Positions 8,414 through 18,058 are shown, counted from the stretch's first letter. The stretch is DNA of 64,000 bases from Bradyrhizobium semiaridum (GCF_020329505.1 NZ_JAGKJJ010000036.1:22618-86617); one strand, 5' to 3'. Made by a program: numbers and translations. The notes: generated by a model not told the origin, from the sequence alone.

Positions 8414-9860
8414 AATGGCCGCGCTGCGCGGCACGGCCGGCAAGATCCTGCTCGCGGTGCTCTGGCTGCACGTGCCGATCGCAATCGGCATCGGCCTCGT
8501 GCTGCACACCGAATGGCTGATGCCCGCTGCCTTCATGGTGGCGATGGCGCTGGCCACGACTTTGTCGTGGCGCGCGTCGGGCAATGGCGCTGCGACCCGC
8601 ATGATCGTCGCCGTCGCCCTGATGGCCGGCGTCTCGATGCTGGTCTACCAGTTTGCCGGCCACGCCTGGCAGGTCGACATGCACATGTATTTCTTCGCGG
8701 CGCTCGCCTGCCTCGTCGCCTATTGCGACTGGCGGCCGGTCGTCGCCGGCACCGCGGCGGTCGCGCTGCATCATTTGACGCTGAACTTCCTGCTGCCGGC
8801 CGCGATCTATCCCGGCGGCGCCGATCTCGGCCGTGTCGTGCTGCACGCCGTCATCCTGCTGATCGAGGCCGGCATCCTGATCTGGCTCGCCCACACGCTG
8901 GCCGGCCTGTTCGAGACGGCGGCCCGCAAGACCGCGGAGGCCGAGGCGGCCGGCGCCGCCGAAGCGCGCGCCAATGCCGACCGCCTCGAGGCCGAGCAGG
9001 CCAAGCAGAGCCGCGACGCGGCGCGGCGCGAGCTTGCCGCCGGCTTCGAGCGCAAGATCAGTGACGTCGTCGCGGCGGTCGCGGCGGCAGCAGGCGCGAT
9101 GCAGTCGCTGTCGGCGTCGATGGACGACGGCAACGCGGAAACCATGCGCCAGGCCGCAGCGGTCGCCTCCGCATCGAGGCTGGCATCGAGCAATGTGGAA
9201 ACCGTCGCGTCGGCGACCGAAGAGCTCACCGCCTCCGTCAACAGCATCGCCGAGCAAGTGACGCGCTCGACCCAGATTGCCGCCAAGGCCGCCGAGGAAG
9301 CGCGCCGCACCAACACCGTGGTCGAGGGGCTCGCCGCCGGCACGCAGAAGATCGGCGAAGTGGTGACGCTGATCTCGAGCATCGCCAGCCAGACCAACCT
9401 GCTGGCGCTGAACGCGACCATCGAGGCGGCCCGCGCCGGCGAACATGGCAGGGGATTTGCCGTGGTCGCGAGCGAGGTCAAGGCGCTCGCCAATCAGACC
9501 GCCAAGGCGACCGAGGAAATTTCGGCGCAGATCCAGGACATCCAAAGCGCAACCGGCGAGGCCGTCGGCGCCATCGCCGCGATCGGCGGCACGATCGCCG
9601 AGATCGACCAGATCGCCGGCGAGATCGCCGCCGCGGTCGGCCAGCAGGGCGCCGCGACCCGCGAGATCTCCGGCAACCTGCAGCAGGCCGCTGACCGCAC
9701 CAGGGATGTCAGCAGAGGCATCCTCAGCGTCAATCAGGCGTCCGAGCAGGCCGGCAAGTCCAGCGCGCAACTGCTCGATGCCGCGAACGGCCTGTCGTCC
9801 CAATCGGACCGGCTGAAATCCGAGCTCGACCGCTTCCTGGACTCGCTGCAGGCGGCGTGA
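8397..9860 (+). CDS. methyl-accepting chemotaxis protein with a multi-helix N-terminal membrane domain
   Basis: The first ~190 residues of this 487-residue receptor form about six membrane helices with almost no periplasmic loop, unlike the classical two-helix sensor. A Glu/Ala-rich coiled coil follows, then the MCP signalling domain, whose conserved hairpin tip (TNLLALNATIEAARAGEHG) lies near residues 332-350. It should bind CheW/CheA. A basic HAMP-like linker is not obvious. An alternative start is the ATG at 8415. No C-terminal CheR-docking pentapeptide is visible. It is coupled to the small upstream ORF, and no other che genes are nearby. Confidence 0.92.
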   Translation: MFEGNEMAALRGTAGKILLAVLWLHVPIAIGIGLVLHTEWLMPAAFMVAMALATTLSWRASGNGAATRMIVAVALMAGVSMLVYQFAGHAWQVDMHMYFFAALACLVAYCDWRPVVAGTAAVALHHLTLNFLLPAAIYPGGADLGRVVLHAVILLIEAGILIWLAHTLAGLFETAARKTAEAEAAGAAEARANADRLEAEQAKQSRDAARRELAAGFERKISDVVAAVAAAAGAMQSLSASMDDGNAETMRQAAAVASASRLASSNVETVASATEELTASVNSIAEQVTRSTQIAAKAAEEARRTNTVVEGLAAGTQKIGEVVTLISSIASQTNLLALNATIEAARAGEHGRGFAVVASEVKALANQTAKATEEISAQIQDIQSATGEAVGAIAAIGGTIAEIDQIAGEIAAAVGQQGAATREISGNLQQAADRTRDVSRGILSVNQASEQAGKSSAQLLDAANGLSSQSDRLKSELDRFLDSLQAA

Positions 9861-9936
9861 TGCCGTCAATGCAGATCGTCACCCGCGGGCCTGACCGGCG
9901 TGTCCATAGACCTGCGCAAGGATCTTTCGGCGATGG

Positions 9937-9959
9937 ATTGCCGGGTCAAGCCCGGCAAT
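9937..9959. terminator. hairpin between convergent genes, GCCGGGTCAAGCCCGGC type
   Basis: A perfect 9-bp stem (ATTGCCGGG / CCCGGCAAT) closes a TCAAG loop between the ends of the chemoreceptor (+) and phosphomutase (-) genes. The same core occurs inside the repeat at 25950-26034, so this is a dispersed REP-like unit. No T-run follows on either strand, and a terminator role is inferred from position only. Confidence 0.6.
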
Positions 9960-9985
9960 GACAATCGGAGAAGATACGGCTCCGC

Positions 9986-11485
9986 TCAGATCTTCTGATT
10001 GTACTCGCCGACTTCGGGATGGGTGCGCAGCACCGAATCCATCGCCTCGAACATGTCGTGCATGCGCCGTTCGCTGACCGGGCTTTCGACCACGACCACC
10101 AGCTCCGGCTTGTTCGATGACGCCCGCACCAGCCCCCAGCTGCCGTCCTCGGCGGTGACGCGGACGCCGTTGACGGTGACGAGATCACGGATCGCCTGGC
10201 CCGCGACCTTCCCGCCCTTCTGCTGCAACGTCTCGAAGTGCTTTACCACGGCGTCGACGACGCCGTACTTCGCTTCGTCTGCGCAATGCGGCGACATGGT
10301 CGGTGACGACCAGGTCTTCGGAATCGCGTCCTTCAGATCGGCCATCGACTTGCCGGGCGCGCGATCGAGCATCTCGCAGATCGCGATCGCCGACACCAGG
10401 CCGTCGTCATAGCCGCGGCCGAACGGCTTGTTGAAGAAGAAATGGCCGGATTTCTCGAAGCCGGCGAGCGCGCCCAATTCGTTGGTGCGGCGCTTCATGT
10501 AGGAATGGCCGGTCTTCCAGTAGACGGTCTTGGCGCCCTGCTTTTGCAGCACCGGGTCGGTGACGAACAGCCCGGTCGACTTCACGTCGACGACGAACTG
10601 CGCGTCCATGTGGATCGCCGACATGTCGCGCGCCAGCATCACGCCGACCTTGTCGGCAAAAATCTCCTCGCCGGTGTTGTCGACCACGCCGCAGCGGTCG
10701 CCATCGCCGTCGAAGCCGAGACCGACATCGGCCTTGTGCGCCAGCACCGCATCGCGGATCGCGTGCAGCATCTCCATGTCTTCCGGATTTGGATTGTATT
10801 TCGGGAAGGTGTGATCGAGCTCGGTGTCGAGCGGAATCACCTCGCAGCCGATCGCCTCCAGCACCCGCGGCGCGAAGGCACCCGCGGTGCCGTTGCCGCA
10901 GGCGGCGACGACCTTGAGCTTGCGCTTCAGCTTCGGCCGGTTGGTGAGGTCGGCGATGTAGCGCGCCGGATAGTTTTCATGGAATTGGTAGGAGCCGCCG
11001 GCCTTGTTGTTGAACTCGGCGTTGAGCACGATCTGCTTCAACCGCGTCATCTCGTCGGGGCCGAAGGTGAGCGGACGGTTGGCGCCCATCTTGACGCCGG
11101 TCCAGCCATTGTCGTTATGCGAGGCGGTGACCATGGCGACGCAGGGCACATCGAGATCGAACTGCGCGAAGTATGACATCGGGGTGACGGCAAGGCCGAT
11201 ATCATGCACCTTGCAGCCCGCCGCCATCAGGCCCGAGATCAGCGCATATTTGATCGAGGCGGAATAGCCGCGGAAATCATGGCCGGTGACGATCTCCTGG
11301 CGGACGCCGAGCTCCGCGATCAGCGCGCCGAGCCCCATGCCCAGCGCCTGCACGCCCATCAGGTTGATTTCCTTGTTGAACAGCCACCGTGCATCGTATT
11401 CGCGAAACCCGGTCGGTTTCACCATCGGCTCGGATTCGAACGCATAGGTATTCGGAACCAGCGCGGATTTCGGCTTGGGAAACAT
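9986..11485 (-). CDS. phosphomannomutase/phosphoglucomutase
   Basis: This 499-residue member of the alpha-D-phosphohexomutase superfamily interconverts hexose 1- and 6-phosphates for polysaccharide and cell-envelope synthesis. The phosphoserine loop TASHNDNGW places the active-site serine at 122, and the metal loop FDGDGDRCG gives Asp259, 261 and 263. The sugar-binding loop is present as EKSGHFFF, and the C-terminal phosphate-binding domain follows. I chose the ATG at 11485 (GAGG upstream) over an earlier in-frame start at 11542. It is a single-gene unit, convergent with the chemoreceptor. UDP-glucose dehydrogenase lies 4 kb away. Confidence 0.93.
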   Translation of the reverse strand: MFPKPKSALVPNTYAFESEPMVKPTGFREYDARWLFNKEINLMGVQALGMGLGALIAELGVRQEIVTGHDFRGYSASIKYALISGLMAAGCKVHDIGLAVTPMSYFAQFDLDVPCVAMVTASHNDNGWTGVKMGANRPLTFGPDEMTRLKQIVLNAEFNNKAGGSYQFHENYPARYIADLTNRPKLKRKLKVVAACGNGTAGAFAPRVLEAIGCEVIPLDTELDHTFPKYNPNPEDMEMLHAIRDAVLAHKADVGLGFDGDGDRCGVVDNTGEEIFADKVGVMLARDMSAIHMDAQFVVDVKSTGLFVTDPVLQKQGAKTVYWKTGHSYMKRRTNELGALAGFEKSGHFFFNKPFGRGYDDGLVSAIAICEMLDRAPGKSMADLKDAIPKTWSSPTMSPHCADEAKYGVVDAVVKHFETLQQKGGKVAGQAIRDLVTVNGVRVTAEDGSWGLVRASSNKPELVVVVESPVSERRMHDMFEAMDSVLRTHPEVGEYNQKI

Positions 11486-11980
11486 CAGGAATGGCCTCGT
11501 GGGAGTGCGGAGAAACAATGCCGCTGGCTTTAGCGAATGCATCGCCGCAGCGAAAGGCGGGATTGACGGCTTGTGGCTAATAATTGCGGCAGATTTGGCG
11601 TCGGCAAAATACTGCCATCATCCACCCGTCCTTGCAGGTTGGCGCAATACGCCGCGTTGTTGCGTCCTAGGACCTGCCTGACCGCTAATCGCTCCGATCC
11701 AGCATGGCTTCTGCAGGGGTGGCCAGGCATGGACAGGTGCGGTTGTTATTTCAGCCGCTCCCGCTCTGCAATCTGCGCGTCGAATAGTGCTCGACCAAGC
11801 CATGCTCGACCAAGTCAGTTGACACGTCGGCAACTCACTCGCTTTCGACTCACAAGGTTGTGGGGCCGAATGCCGACTTCATCGGGGCTGGAGAGAGCGG
11901 AGAGATCGAGCGTTGCTGTAAGATGACGGGTAAAAATCAGCCTGGCGGTTTGCTGGTTTAAGGCTTGGTGCCAATCGGCC
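11486..11980. other. 495-bp region without a supported gene
   Basis: It holds the upstream region of the phosphomutase gene and the 5'-distal side of the aspartic protease gene's 3' end. Open frames here lack ribosome sites and family resemblance, and their composition is low in third-position GC. The only structure I see is a tandem pair of 15-bp units at 11788-11817 (TGCTCGACCAAGCCA then TGCTCGACCAAGTCA). Confidence 0.6.
11788..11817. repeat. tandem duplication of a 15-bp unit
   Basis: Two adjacent copies differ at one position (TGCTCGACCAAGCCA / TGCTCGACCAAGTCA). They lie in non-coding DNA and may be a simple slippage product. Confidence 0.75.
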
Positions 11981-12493
11981 TTACTGCTCCAGCACCAGCT
12001 TGCCGTTGGCGTATTCGAAGCGCTTCAGCTTCGACAGGAAGGACAGGCCGAGCAGGTTTTCCGAAAGCGCCTCGTCGGGCAGCACCAGCGCCTCGACGTC
12101 GCGCACGGTGAGGTCGCCGAGCGTGATCATGGCGATGCGCGTGGGCGCGGCCTTGATGGTGCCGTTGGCGGTGGTTACGCGCGCGGTGTAGGCGTTCGGC
12201 GTCGGGCGCACGCCGAACCGCGCGGCCGAGCTCTCGTTCAGCGCGACCACCGATGCGCCGGTGTCGATCATGAAGTTGACGCGCTGGCCGTCGATGCGGC
12301 CGTCGGTCGCGAAATGACCGCGGGAGTCGCGGGGAATGCTCAGCGTGCGGGCGCCGGCCTGCGCCACCGTGACGGCGGACGCTGCGATCAGCGGCGTCGT
12401 GGTCGCAGCGGCGGGCGTCATCCTGCTGGCCATCTGGGCCATGAACGTGCCCAGCCCGATCAGGATGGCCGCGAAAATCATCAGGTTACGCAT
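11981..12493 (-). CDS. retropepsin-like aspartic protease (clan AA, TIGR02281 type), membrane-anchored
   Basis: From the ATG at 12493 the protein has 170 residues. One N-terminal membrane helix (residues ~3-20) is followed by an Ala/Thr-rich linker and a single retropepsin-like domain. The catalytic triad is Asp77-Thr78-Gly79 in FMIDTGASV, and the later LLGLSFLSKLKRFEY is the typical C-terminal strand/helix of this family. The domain should face the periplasm. As in retropepsins, one DTG per chain implies a dimer. The biological substrate is unknown. The gene lies downstream of hrpB on the same strand, about 160 bp away. Confidence 0.85.
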   Translation of the reverse strand: MRNLMIFAAILIGLGTFMAQMASRMTPAAATTTPLIAASAVTVAQAGARTLSIPRDSRGHFATDGRIDGQRVNFMIDTGASVVALNESSAARFGVRPTPNAYTARVTTANGTIKAAPTRIAMITLGDLTVRDVEALVLPDEALSENLLGLSFLSKLKRFEYANGKLVLEQ

Positions 12494-12653
12494 GACACCA
12501 TACTCGGACAACCGAACACGCAATTTCACCACGCCGCGCACCCCGCCGCGAGCAAGGGCGGCAGTGCGAACCTGCCATTTTGGCGAAAAGGATGAGCGAA
12601 GAGTTAATGCGAACACTCGGTTCGCGTGAAGAAACCGATCTAGCCCAAAGCGC

Positions 12654-15122
12654 TCAGGTGCCGCGCGGCTTCACCCGCCTGGTCGGCAATGCGCTTGCGG
12701 GATCCTCCGGCCAGGGGTGGCGCGGGTAGCGGCCGCGCAGGTCGGAGCGGACGGCGGCATAGCTGCCGCGCCAGAATCCCGGCAGGTCGCGCGTGACCTG
12801 CACCGGGCGCTGCGCCGGCGACAGCAATTCCAGCACCAGCGGCACCGCGCCCTTGGCGATCGAGGGATGGGTGTTGAGCCCGAACAGCTCTTGCAGCCGC
12901 ACCGCGATGGTCGGACCCTGCTCGGCCTCGTAATCGATCGCAAGCTGGGTGCCGGTCGGCGCCTCGAAATGCGTCGGTGCCTCGCGGTCGAGCCGCGCCC
13001 GCAGCTCCCACGGCAACAGCGCCGTCAGCGCATCCGACAGATCGCCGGCGGAGAGATCCTTCAGCGCCGCCTTGTCGTAGAGCGCCGGCACCAGCCAGTC
13101 GTCGGCGCGCGCGGCAAGCGCGGCATCCGACAGATCGGGCCAGCTGTCGCCCTCGGCCTTGCGCAGGAACATGACGCGGTCGCGCCATTGTTTGGCGTGT
13201 TTCGACCAGGGCAGCCGGTCGAGCCCGGCCGCGATCAGACCATCGGCGAAGATGCGCGCGGTCTCGGCCGACGGGGTGAGCGGCATCGGCGCCTCCGACA
13301 GCGTGATCGCATGCAGCGATCGCCGGCGGCGCGCACGCAGCGCCATGGCGCCGCGGTCGAACGTCACCTCCTCGACGTTGTCGATCTGGTCGCCGAAGCG
13401 CTGCTCGATCTCCTCCAACGTGATCGGCGCCGCCAGCAGGATGCGGCCGCTCGCCGCCGTTCCGGTCAGCTCGGCGACCGCGATGTAGGGCGCACGCGCC
13501 AAGCCTGAGGTCTGCTCGACGGCAGCGCCGCGGCCATTGGCCAGCACGAAACTGCCATTGCCGCGGTTCTTGGCGACACGATCCGGGAACGCGAAGGCCA
13601 GCATCACGCCGGTCGAGAGAGTCTGCTCTTCGCTCACTGACGCCTCGACCTGTCTCGCCCAGCGCTCAGCCATGCTGCGCGCACTCGACGCGCGTTGCGA
13701 CCGGTCACGGCGGAACTGATCGAGCCTGACATCGAGGTCGACGCTGTCGCCGCCGAGCCCGCGCTCGGTGAGAACAGCCGCGATGTCGGCCGCCGCCTCC
13801 GCCGCGCCGAAGCGGGCGGAATCCACGATCATGCGCGCCAGCCGCGGCGGCAGCGCCAGCGCGCGCAGGCTCTTCCCCTCCGCAGTGATGCGCCCGTCGC
13901 CGTCGAGCGCACCGAGCTCTGATAGCAGCGCTTTGGCCTCCTTCCAGGCCGGCGCTGGCGGCGGGTCGAGAAAGGCAAGGCCCGCAGGATCGCTGACACC
14001 CCATTGCGCGAGGTCGAGCACCAGCGAGGACAGGTCGGCGGACAGGATTTCGGGCGCGGTGTAGGCCGCAAGTGAGGCGGTCTGCGGCTCGTCCCAGAGC
14101 CGGTAGCAGACGCCGGGCTCGATGCGGCCGGCGCGGCCGCGCCGCTGGTCGACCGCCGCACGCGAGGCCCGCACCGTCTCCAGCCGGGTCAGTGCAATAT
14201 CAGGCTCGTAGCGCGGCACTCGGGCGAGGCCCGAATCCACCACGATGCGGACCCCCTCGATGGTCAGCGAAGTCTCGGCGATCGACGTCGCCAGCACCAC
14301 CTTGCGCACGCCCTTCGGCGCCGGCGCGATGGCGCGGTCCTGCACGGTCGCATCGAGCGCGCCGAACAGCGGCACGATCTCGACCGACGGGTCCTGTACC
14401 CGTTCGGCGAGGAACGTCTGCGTGCGCCTGATCTCGGCCGCGCCGGGCAGGAAGGCGAGCACCGAGCCGGCATCAGCGCGTAGCGCAGTCGCGATGGTCT
14501 CCGCCATCTGCCGCTCCACCGGCGCATCCATCTTGCGGCCGACATAGCGGGTCTCGACCGGGAAGGCGCGGCCCTCGCTCTCGATCACCGGCGCGTCGCC
14601 GAGCAGTTCGGCGACGCGCGCGCCGTCGAGCGTCGCCGACATCACGAGGATGCGCAGATCCTCGCGCAGCCCGGCTTGCGCGTCGCGCGCCAGCGCCAGC
14701 CCGAGATCGGCATCGAGCGAGCGCTCGTGGAATTCGTCGAACAAAACAGCGGCGACGCCGGTGAGTTCGGGATCGTCGAGGATCTGCCGCGAGAAGATGC
14801 CCTCGGTGACCACCTCGATCCGCGTCGCGCGCGACACCTTGGAGCCGAAGCGGACGCGATAGCCGACCGTCTCGCCGGCACGTTCACCAAGCGTCTTCGC
14901 CATCCGCTCGGCGCTGGCGCGCGCGGCGATGCGGCGCGGCTCCAGCACGATGATCTTCTTGCCCCTGGCCCAGGGGACGTCGAGCAGCGCCAGCGGCACG
15001 CGCGTGGTCTTGCCGGCGCCGGGCGGCGCCACCAGCACCGCGGCGTTGTGGCCCTCGAGCGTGCGGTCGAGGTCATCGAGCACGGCATCGATCGGGAGGG
15101 GTGAGTCAAAAGTTCGAGGCAA
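12654..15122 (-). CDS. hrpB: ATP-dependent helicase HrpB
   Basis: This 822-residue DEAH-type helicase of the HrpA/HrpB group has Walker A APPGAGKTT at residues 32-40, motif II DEFH at 129-132, and motif III SATLD near 164. Motif VI reads QRRGRAGR. A ratchet/OB-like middle and the HrpB-specific C-terminal domain follow, ending in a DLRGRYPRHPWPEDP element. The substrate is presumed to be RNA, but the bacterial role is little defined. The start is a TTG at 15122; no ATG or GTG occurs near the N-terminus, and the next residues (PIDAVLDDLDRTL) match the usual family beginning. Confidence 0.93.
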   Translation of the reverse strand: MPRTFDSPLPIDAVLDDLDRTLEGHNAAVLVAPPGAGKTTRVPLALLDVPWARGKKIIVLEPRRIAARASAERMAKTLGERAGETVGYRVRFGSKVSRATRIEVVTEGIFSRQILDDPELTGVAAVLFDEFHERSLDADLGLALARDAQAGLREDLRILVMSATLDGARVAELLGDAPVIESEGRAFPVETRYVGRKMDAPVERQMAETIATALRADAGSVLAFLPGAAEIRRTQTFLAERVQDPSVEIVPLFGALDATVQDRAIAPAPKGVRKVVLATSIAETSLTIEGVRIVVDSGLARVPRYEPDIALTRLETVRASRAAVDQRRGRAGRIEPGVCYRLWDEPQTASLAAYTAPEILSADLSSLVLDLAQWGVSDPAGLAFLDPPPAPAWKEAKALLSELGALDGDGRITAEGKSLRALALPPRLARMIVDSARFGAAEAAADIAAVLTERGLGGDSVDLDVRLDQFRRDRSQRASSARSMAERWARQVEASVSEEQTLSTGVMLAFAFPDRVAKNRGNGSFVLANGRGAAVEQTSGLARAPYIAVAELTGTAASGRILLAAPITLEEIEQRFGDQIDNVEEVTFDRGAMALRARRRRSLHAITLSEAPMPLTPSAETARIFADGLIAAGLDRLPWSKHAKQWRDRVMFLRKAEGDSWPDLSDAALAARADDWLVPALYDKAALKDLSAGDLSDALTALLPWELRARLDREAPTHFEAPTGTQLAIDYEAEQGPTIAVRLQELFGLNTHPSIAKGAVPLVLELLSPAQRPVQVTRDLPGFWRGSYAAVRSDLRGRYPRHPWPEDPASALPTRRVKPRGT

Positions 15123-15141
15123 TATTGATCCGGTGTGGCGA

Positions 15142-15268
15142 CACTTCCCCTCGCTCCGCTTGCGGGGAGAGGGTCAGGGTAAGGGGACTTTCCACAGCGC
15201 GCTTGTGGCGAGCCCCCCTCACCCGGCGCTCCGCGCCGACCTCTCCCCGCAAGCGGGGCGAGGTGAAA
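15142..15268. repeat. class 3 intergenic repeat (CTCTCCC/GGGGAGAGG type), copy A
   Basis: The element begins with a CCCCTCGC...GCGGGGAG hairpin and ends with CTCCCCGC/GCGGGGCGAGG followed by TGAAA. The middle contains a CCCCTCACCC segment complementary to GGGTcAGGGTAAGGGG. Relatives lie at 34279-34417, 35962-36066 and 40293-40430. This copy lies between ugd and hrpB. Confidence 0.8.
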
Positions 15269-15274
15269 CAGATA

Positions 15275-16594
15275 TCACGTCCGCGGCAGCGACGGGCGGC
15301 CGACGCTCTCATAGGCAAAGCCGAGCGCGGCCATGTCCTCGGGCCGGTAGATGTTGCGCAGGTCGATCACGACCGGCTGCTTCAGCTCGGCCTTCAGCCG
15401 CTCGAGGTCGAGCGTGCGGTACTGCACCCATTCGGTGACGACGACCATGGCATCGGCACCCCTGACGCAATCATAGGGATCGTCGCAATATTCGATGTCG
15501 GGCAGCTCCTTGCGGGCCTGCTCCATGCCGACCGGATCGTGCGCGCGCACCTTGGCGCCCATGTCGAGCAGCCCGGTGACCAGCGGGATCGACGGCGCCT
15601 CGCGCATGTCGTCGGTGTCGGGCTTGAAGGTGAGGCCGAGCACCGCGATGGTCTTGCCGCGCAGGTTGCCGCCGGACAGGCTGGCGACCTTGCGCGCCAT
15701 CGCGCGCTTGCGGTTGTCGTTGACGCCGAGCACCGCCTCGACGATACGCAGCTGCACGTCGTGGTCCTGCGCGATCTGGATCAGCGCGCGGGTGTCCTTG
15801 GGGAAGCAGGAGCCGCCGAAGCCGGGACCGGCATGCAGGAATTTCGAGCCAATGCGGTTGTCGAGCCCGATGCCACGCGCGACCTCCTGCACATCGGCGC
15901 CGACCTTTTCCGACAGATCGGCGATCTCGTTGATGAAGGTGATCTTGGTGGCGAGGAAGGCGTTGGCGGCATACTTGATCAGCTCCGCCGTGCGCCGCGC
16001 CGTGTACATCACCGGCGCCTGGTTCAGCGACAGCGGCCGGTAGACGTCGCCGAGCAGCTTGCGGCCGCGCTCGTCCGAGGTGCCGACCACGATTCGGTCG
16101 GGGAATTTGAAGTCGCGGATCGCGGCGCCCTCGCGCAGGAACTCCGGATTGGAGGCGACCACGACATCGGCCGCGGGATTGGCCTCGCGGATCAGCCGCT
16201 CGACCTCGTCGCCGGTGCCGACCGGCACGGTCGACTTGGTGACCACGACGGTGAAGCCTTTCAGCGCGGCGGCGATCTCGCGCGCGGCGCCGTAGACATA
16301 GGTGAGGTCGGCATGGCCGTCGCCGCGCCGCGACGGCGTGCCGACCGCGATGAAGACCGCGTCGGCCTCGGCCACCGGCGCCGGGAGGTCGGTGGTGAAT
16401 TCGAGGCGCTTGGCCTTCACATTGGCCGCGACGAGCGCATCGAGGCCGGGCTCGAAGATCGGGATCTCACCGCGATGCAGCGCGGCGATCTTGCCGGCAT
16501 CCTTGTCGACGCAGGTCACATGGTGACCGAAATCCGCAAAACAGGCGCCCGACACCAGCCCCACGTAACCCGTGCCAATCATGGCAATGCGCAT
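15275..16594 (-). CDS. UDP-glucose 6-dehydrogenase
   Basis: This 439-residue NAD-dependent enzyme makes UDP-glucuronate for surface polysaccharides by a four-electron oxidation. The N-terminal Rossmann loop is GTGYVG (residues 7-12). The catalytic Cys263 lies in GFGGSCFPKDTRAL, and the conserved Lys/Asn helix is ELIKYAANAFLATKITFINE. The C-terminal domain (VLGLTFKPDTDDMREAPS) binds UDP-sugar. It has its own upstream region and a divergent membrane acyltransferase gene, which may act in the same polysaccharide pathway (inference). rkpK or ugd would be suitable symbols. Confidence 0.95.
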   Translation of the reverse strand: MRIAMIGTGYVGLVSGACFADFGHHVTCVDKDAGKIAALHRGEIPIFEPGLDALVAANVKAKRLEFTTDLPAPVAEADAVFIAVGTPSRRGDGHADLTYVYGAAREIAAALKGFTVVVTKSTVPVGTGDEVERLIREANPAADVVVASNPEFLREGAAIRDFKFPDRIVVGTSDERGRKLLGDVYRPLSLNQAPVMYTARRTAELIKYAANAFLATKITFINEIADLSEKVGADVQEVARGIGLDNRIGSKFLHAGPGFGGSCFPKDTRALIQIAQDHDVQLRIVEAVLGVNDNRKRAMARKVASLSGGNLRGKTIAVLGLTFKPDTDDMREAPSIPLVTGLLDMGAKVRAHDPVGMEQARKELPDIEYCDDPYDCVRGADAMVVVTEWVQYRTLDLERLKAELKQPVVIDLRNIYRPEDMAALGFAYESVGRPSLPRT

Positions 16595-16759
16595 GAAACA
16601 ACCCGCTTCCTATGGTTAACCGCCCCTGGATTCGTGCGCCTCTTAGAACATTTGCCGACCCAGGGAAAGCGCAGGTCCCGGCACATTGCTTGAATGAATT
16701 TAGGAGAACGCAACGGATCGGGCCGATGATGGCGCCGGCCACGCTGAAACGAGACGAAG

Positions 16760-17824
16760 ATGACCAGAAACGGCACAACCACCGCGACAGATCGTTCCGC
16801 CGGAACGGCCGGACGCGTCGACTGGGTCGACTATGCCAAGGGCATCTGCATCGTGATGGTGGTGATGATGCACTCGGTGCTCGGGGTCGAGAAGGCCGCC
16901 CACGAGATCGGCTTCATGAATTATGTCGTGATGTTCGCGAAACCGTTCCGGATGCCGGATTTCTTCCTGATTTCCGGGCTTTTCCTCTCAGTCGTGATCG
17001 ATCGCGACTGGCGCACCTATCTCGACCGCAAGGTGGTGCACTTCGCCTATTTCTATGTGCTGTGGGTGACGATCCAGCTCGGCTTCAAGGCGCCGTCGAT
17101 GGCCGCCGAGTCAGGCTGGAGCCAGGTCGGGCTGCTTTATCTGCAATCCTTCATCGAGCCGTTCGGCACGCTGTGGTTCATCTATCTGCTGCCGATCTTC
17201 TTCGTCGTCACCAAACTGACACGTAATGTTCACCCATTCGTCATCTGGCTGCTCGCCGCCGCGCTCGAGATGGCGCATGTCGCGACCGGCTGGATGGTGA
17301 TCGACGAATTCTGCTCGCGCTTCGTCTATTTCTTCACCGGCTACATCCTGGCCGACTACGTCTTCGCGCTGTCGGACCGCGCGCGGGCACGACCCGCCCT
17401 CGCCCTGCTCGGATTGGGCGTCTGGGCGCTCGTCAATGGCGGCCTGGTCACGCTCGAGGTCAGCGAATGGCCGCTGGTGTCGCTGGCGCTTGGGCTCGCC
17501 GGCGCCTGCGCGATCATCGTGATCGGCACCTTGCTGGCGCGGGCGCGCTGGCTCAACTTCCTGCGCTTCTGCGGCGAGCATTCTATCGTGATCTATCTCG
17601 CCTTCTTTCTGCCGATGGCCGCGACCCGGACGCTCCTGCTGCGGACCGGCGTGATCGCCGACATCGGCCTGATCTCGCTGATCGTGACCGCGGTCGGCGT
17701 CGCCGGCTCGCTGGTGATCTGGCGGCTGGCGCTGGCGGCCCGGGCCAATTTCCTGTTCGAGCGGCCGGCCGCGTTCTGGATCGCCCCGAAGAAGGCAGCG
17801 CCTGCTTTGCAAGCGGCCGAATAG
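16760..17824 (+). CDS. membrane acyltransferase, acyltransferase-3 family
   Basis: This 354-residue protein has about ten hydrophobic helices. It opens with the family block RVDWVDYAKGICIVMVVMMHS, whose histidine (MMHS, near residue 35) is the expected catalytic His. The arginine-bearing PFRMPDFFLISGLF follows. Such proteins O-acetylate or succinylate extracellular sugars at the inner membrane. The polar N-terminus (residues 1-17) is cytoplasmic. Its target is unknown; the divergent ugd gene hints at a surface glycan. No other glycan genes are adjacent on the right. Confidence 0.88.
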   Translation: MTRNGTTTATDRSAGTAGRVDWVDYAKGICIVMVVMMHSVLGVEKAAHEIGFMNYVVMFAKPFRMPDFFLISGLFLSVVIDRDWRTYLDRKVVHFAYFYVLWVTIQLGFKAPSMAAESGWSQVGLLYLQSFIEPFGTLWFIYLLPIFFVVTKLTRNVHPFVIWLLAAALEMAHVATGWMVIDEFCSRFVYFFTGYILADYVFALSDRARARPALALLGLGVWALVNGGLVTLEVSEWPLVSLALGLAGACAIIVIGTLLARARWLNFLRFCGEHSIVIYLAFFLPMAATRTLLLRTGVIADIGLISLIVTAVGVAGSLVIWRLALAARANFLFERPAAFWIAPKKAAPALQAAE

Positions 17825-17936
17825 TGCCAAAAGTCACTCCGGGATTCGTTCAATCGGAGCGGATTCTTGCCGTTCGAATTTTCCACCCATTGAAATAATT
17901 GGTTTTTTGGCCCCGAATGTTTCGTCGCGGCGCCGC

Positions 17937-17949
17937 CGACGAAACAATT
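17937..17949 (+). repeat. 13-bp direct repeat before the sigma-factor gene
   Basis: CGACGAAACAATT occurs here, ~110 bp before the sigma-factor ATG, and again at 18689-18701, just after its stop. The left copy also sits in a GTTTCGTCG/CGACGAAAC hairpin. It may be regulatory or the trace of an insertion. Confidence 0.55.
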
Positions 17950-18058
17950 CTCCCGCTCACGAAACCATTTTCCGCTTTTCGCGCAGACATCCAGAAACCG
18001 GCGGTAACTAACAATCCTCCCAACGAACTGCCGCCTAACGGCGAACTGGGAGCCTGTC

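Noticed and set aside
8367..9869. Leftward 500-codon ORF opposite the chemoreceptor gene
   Set aside because: It is a Gly/Arg/Asp/His-rich shadow of the Ala-rich signalling domain.
11573..11926. Rightward 117-codon ORF in the gap upstream of the phosphomutase gene
   Set aside because: It has an Arg/Ser/Cys-rich composition, no ribosome site, and no domain resemblance. It spans the tandem duplication.
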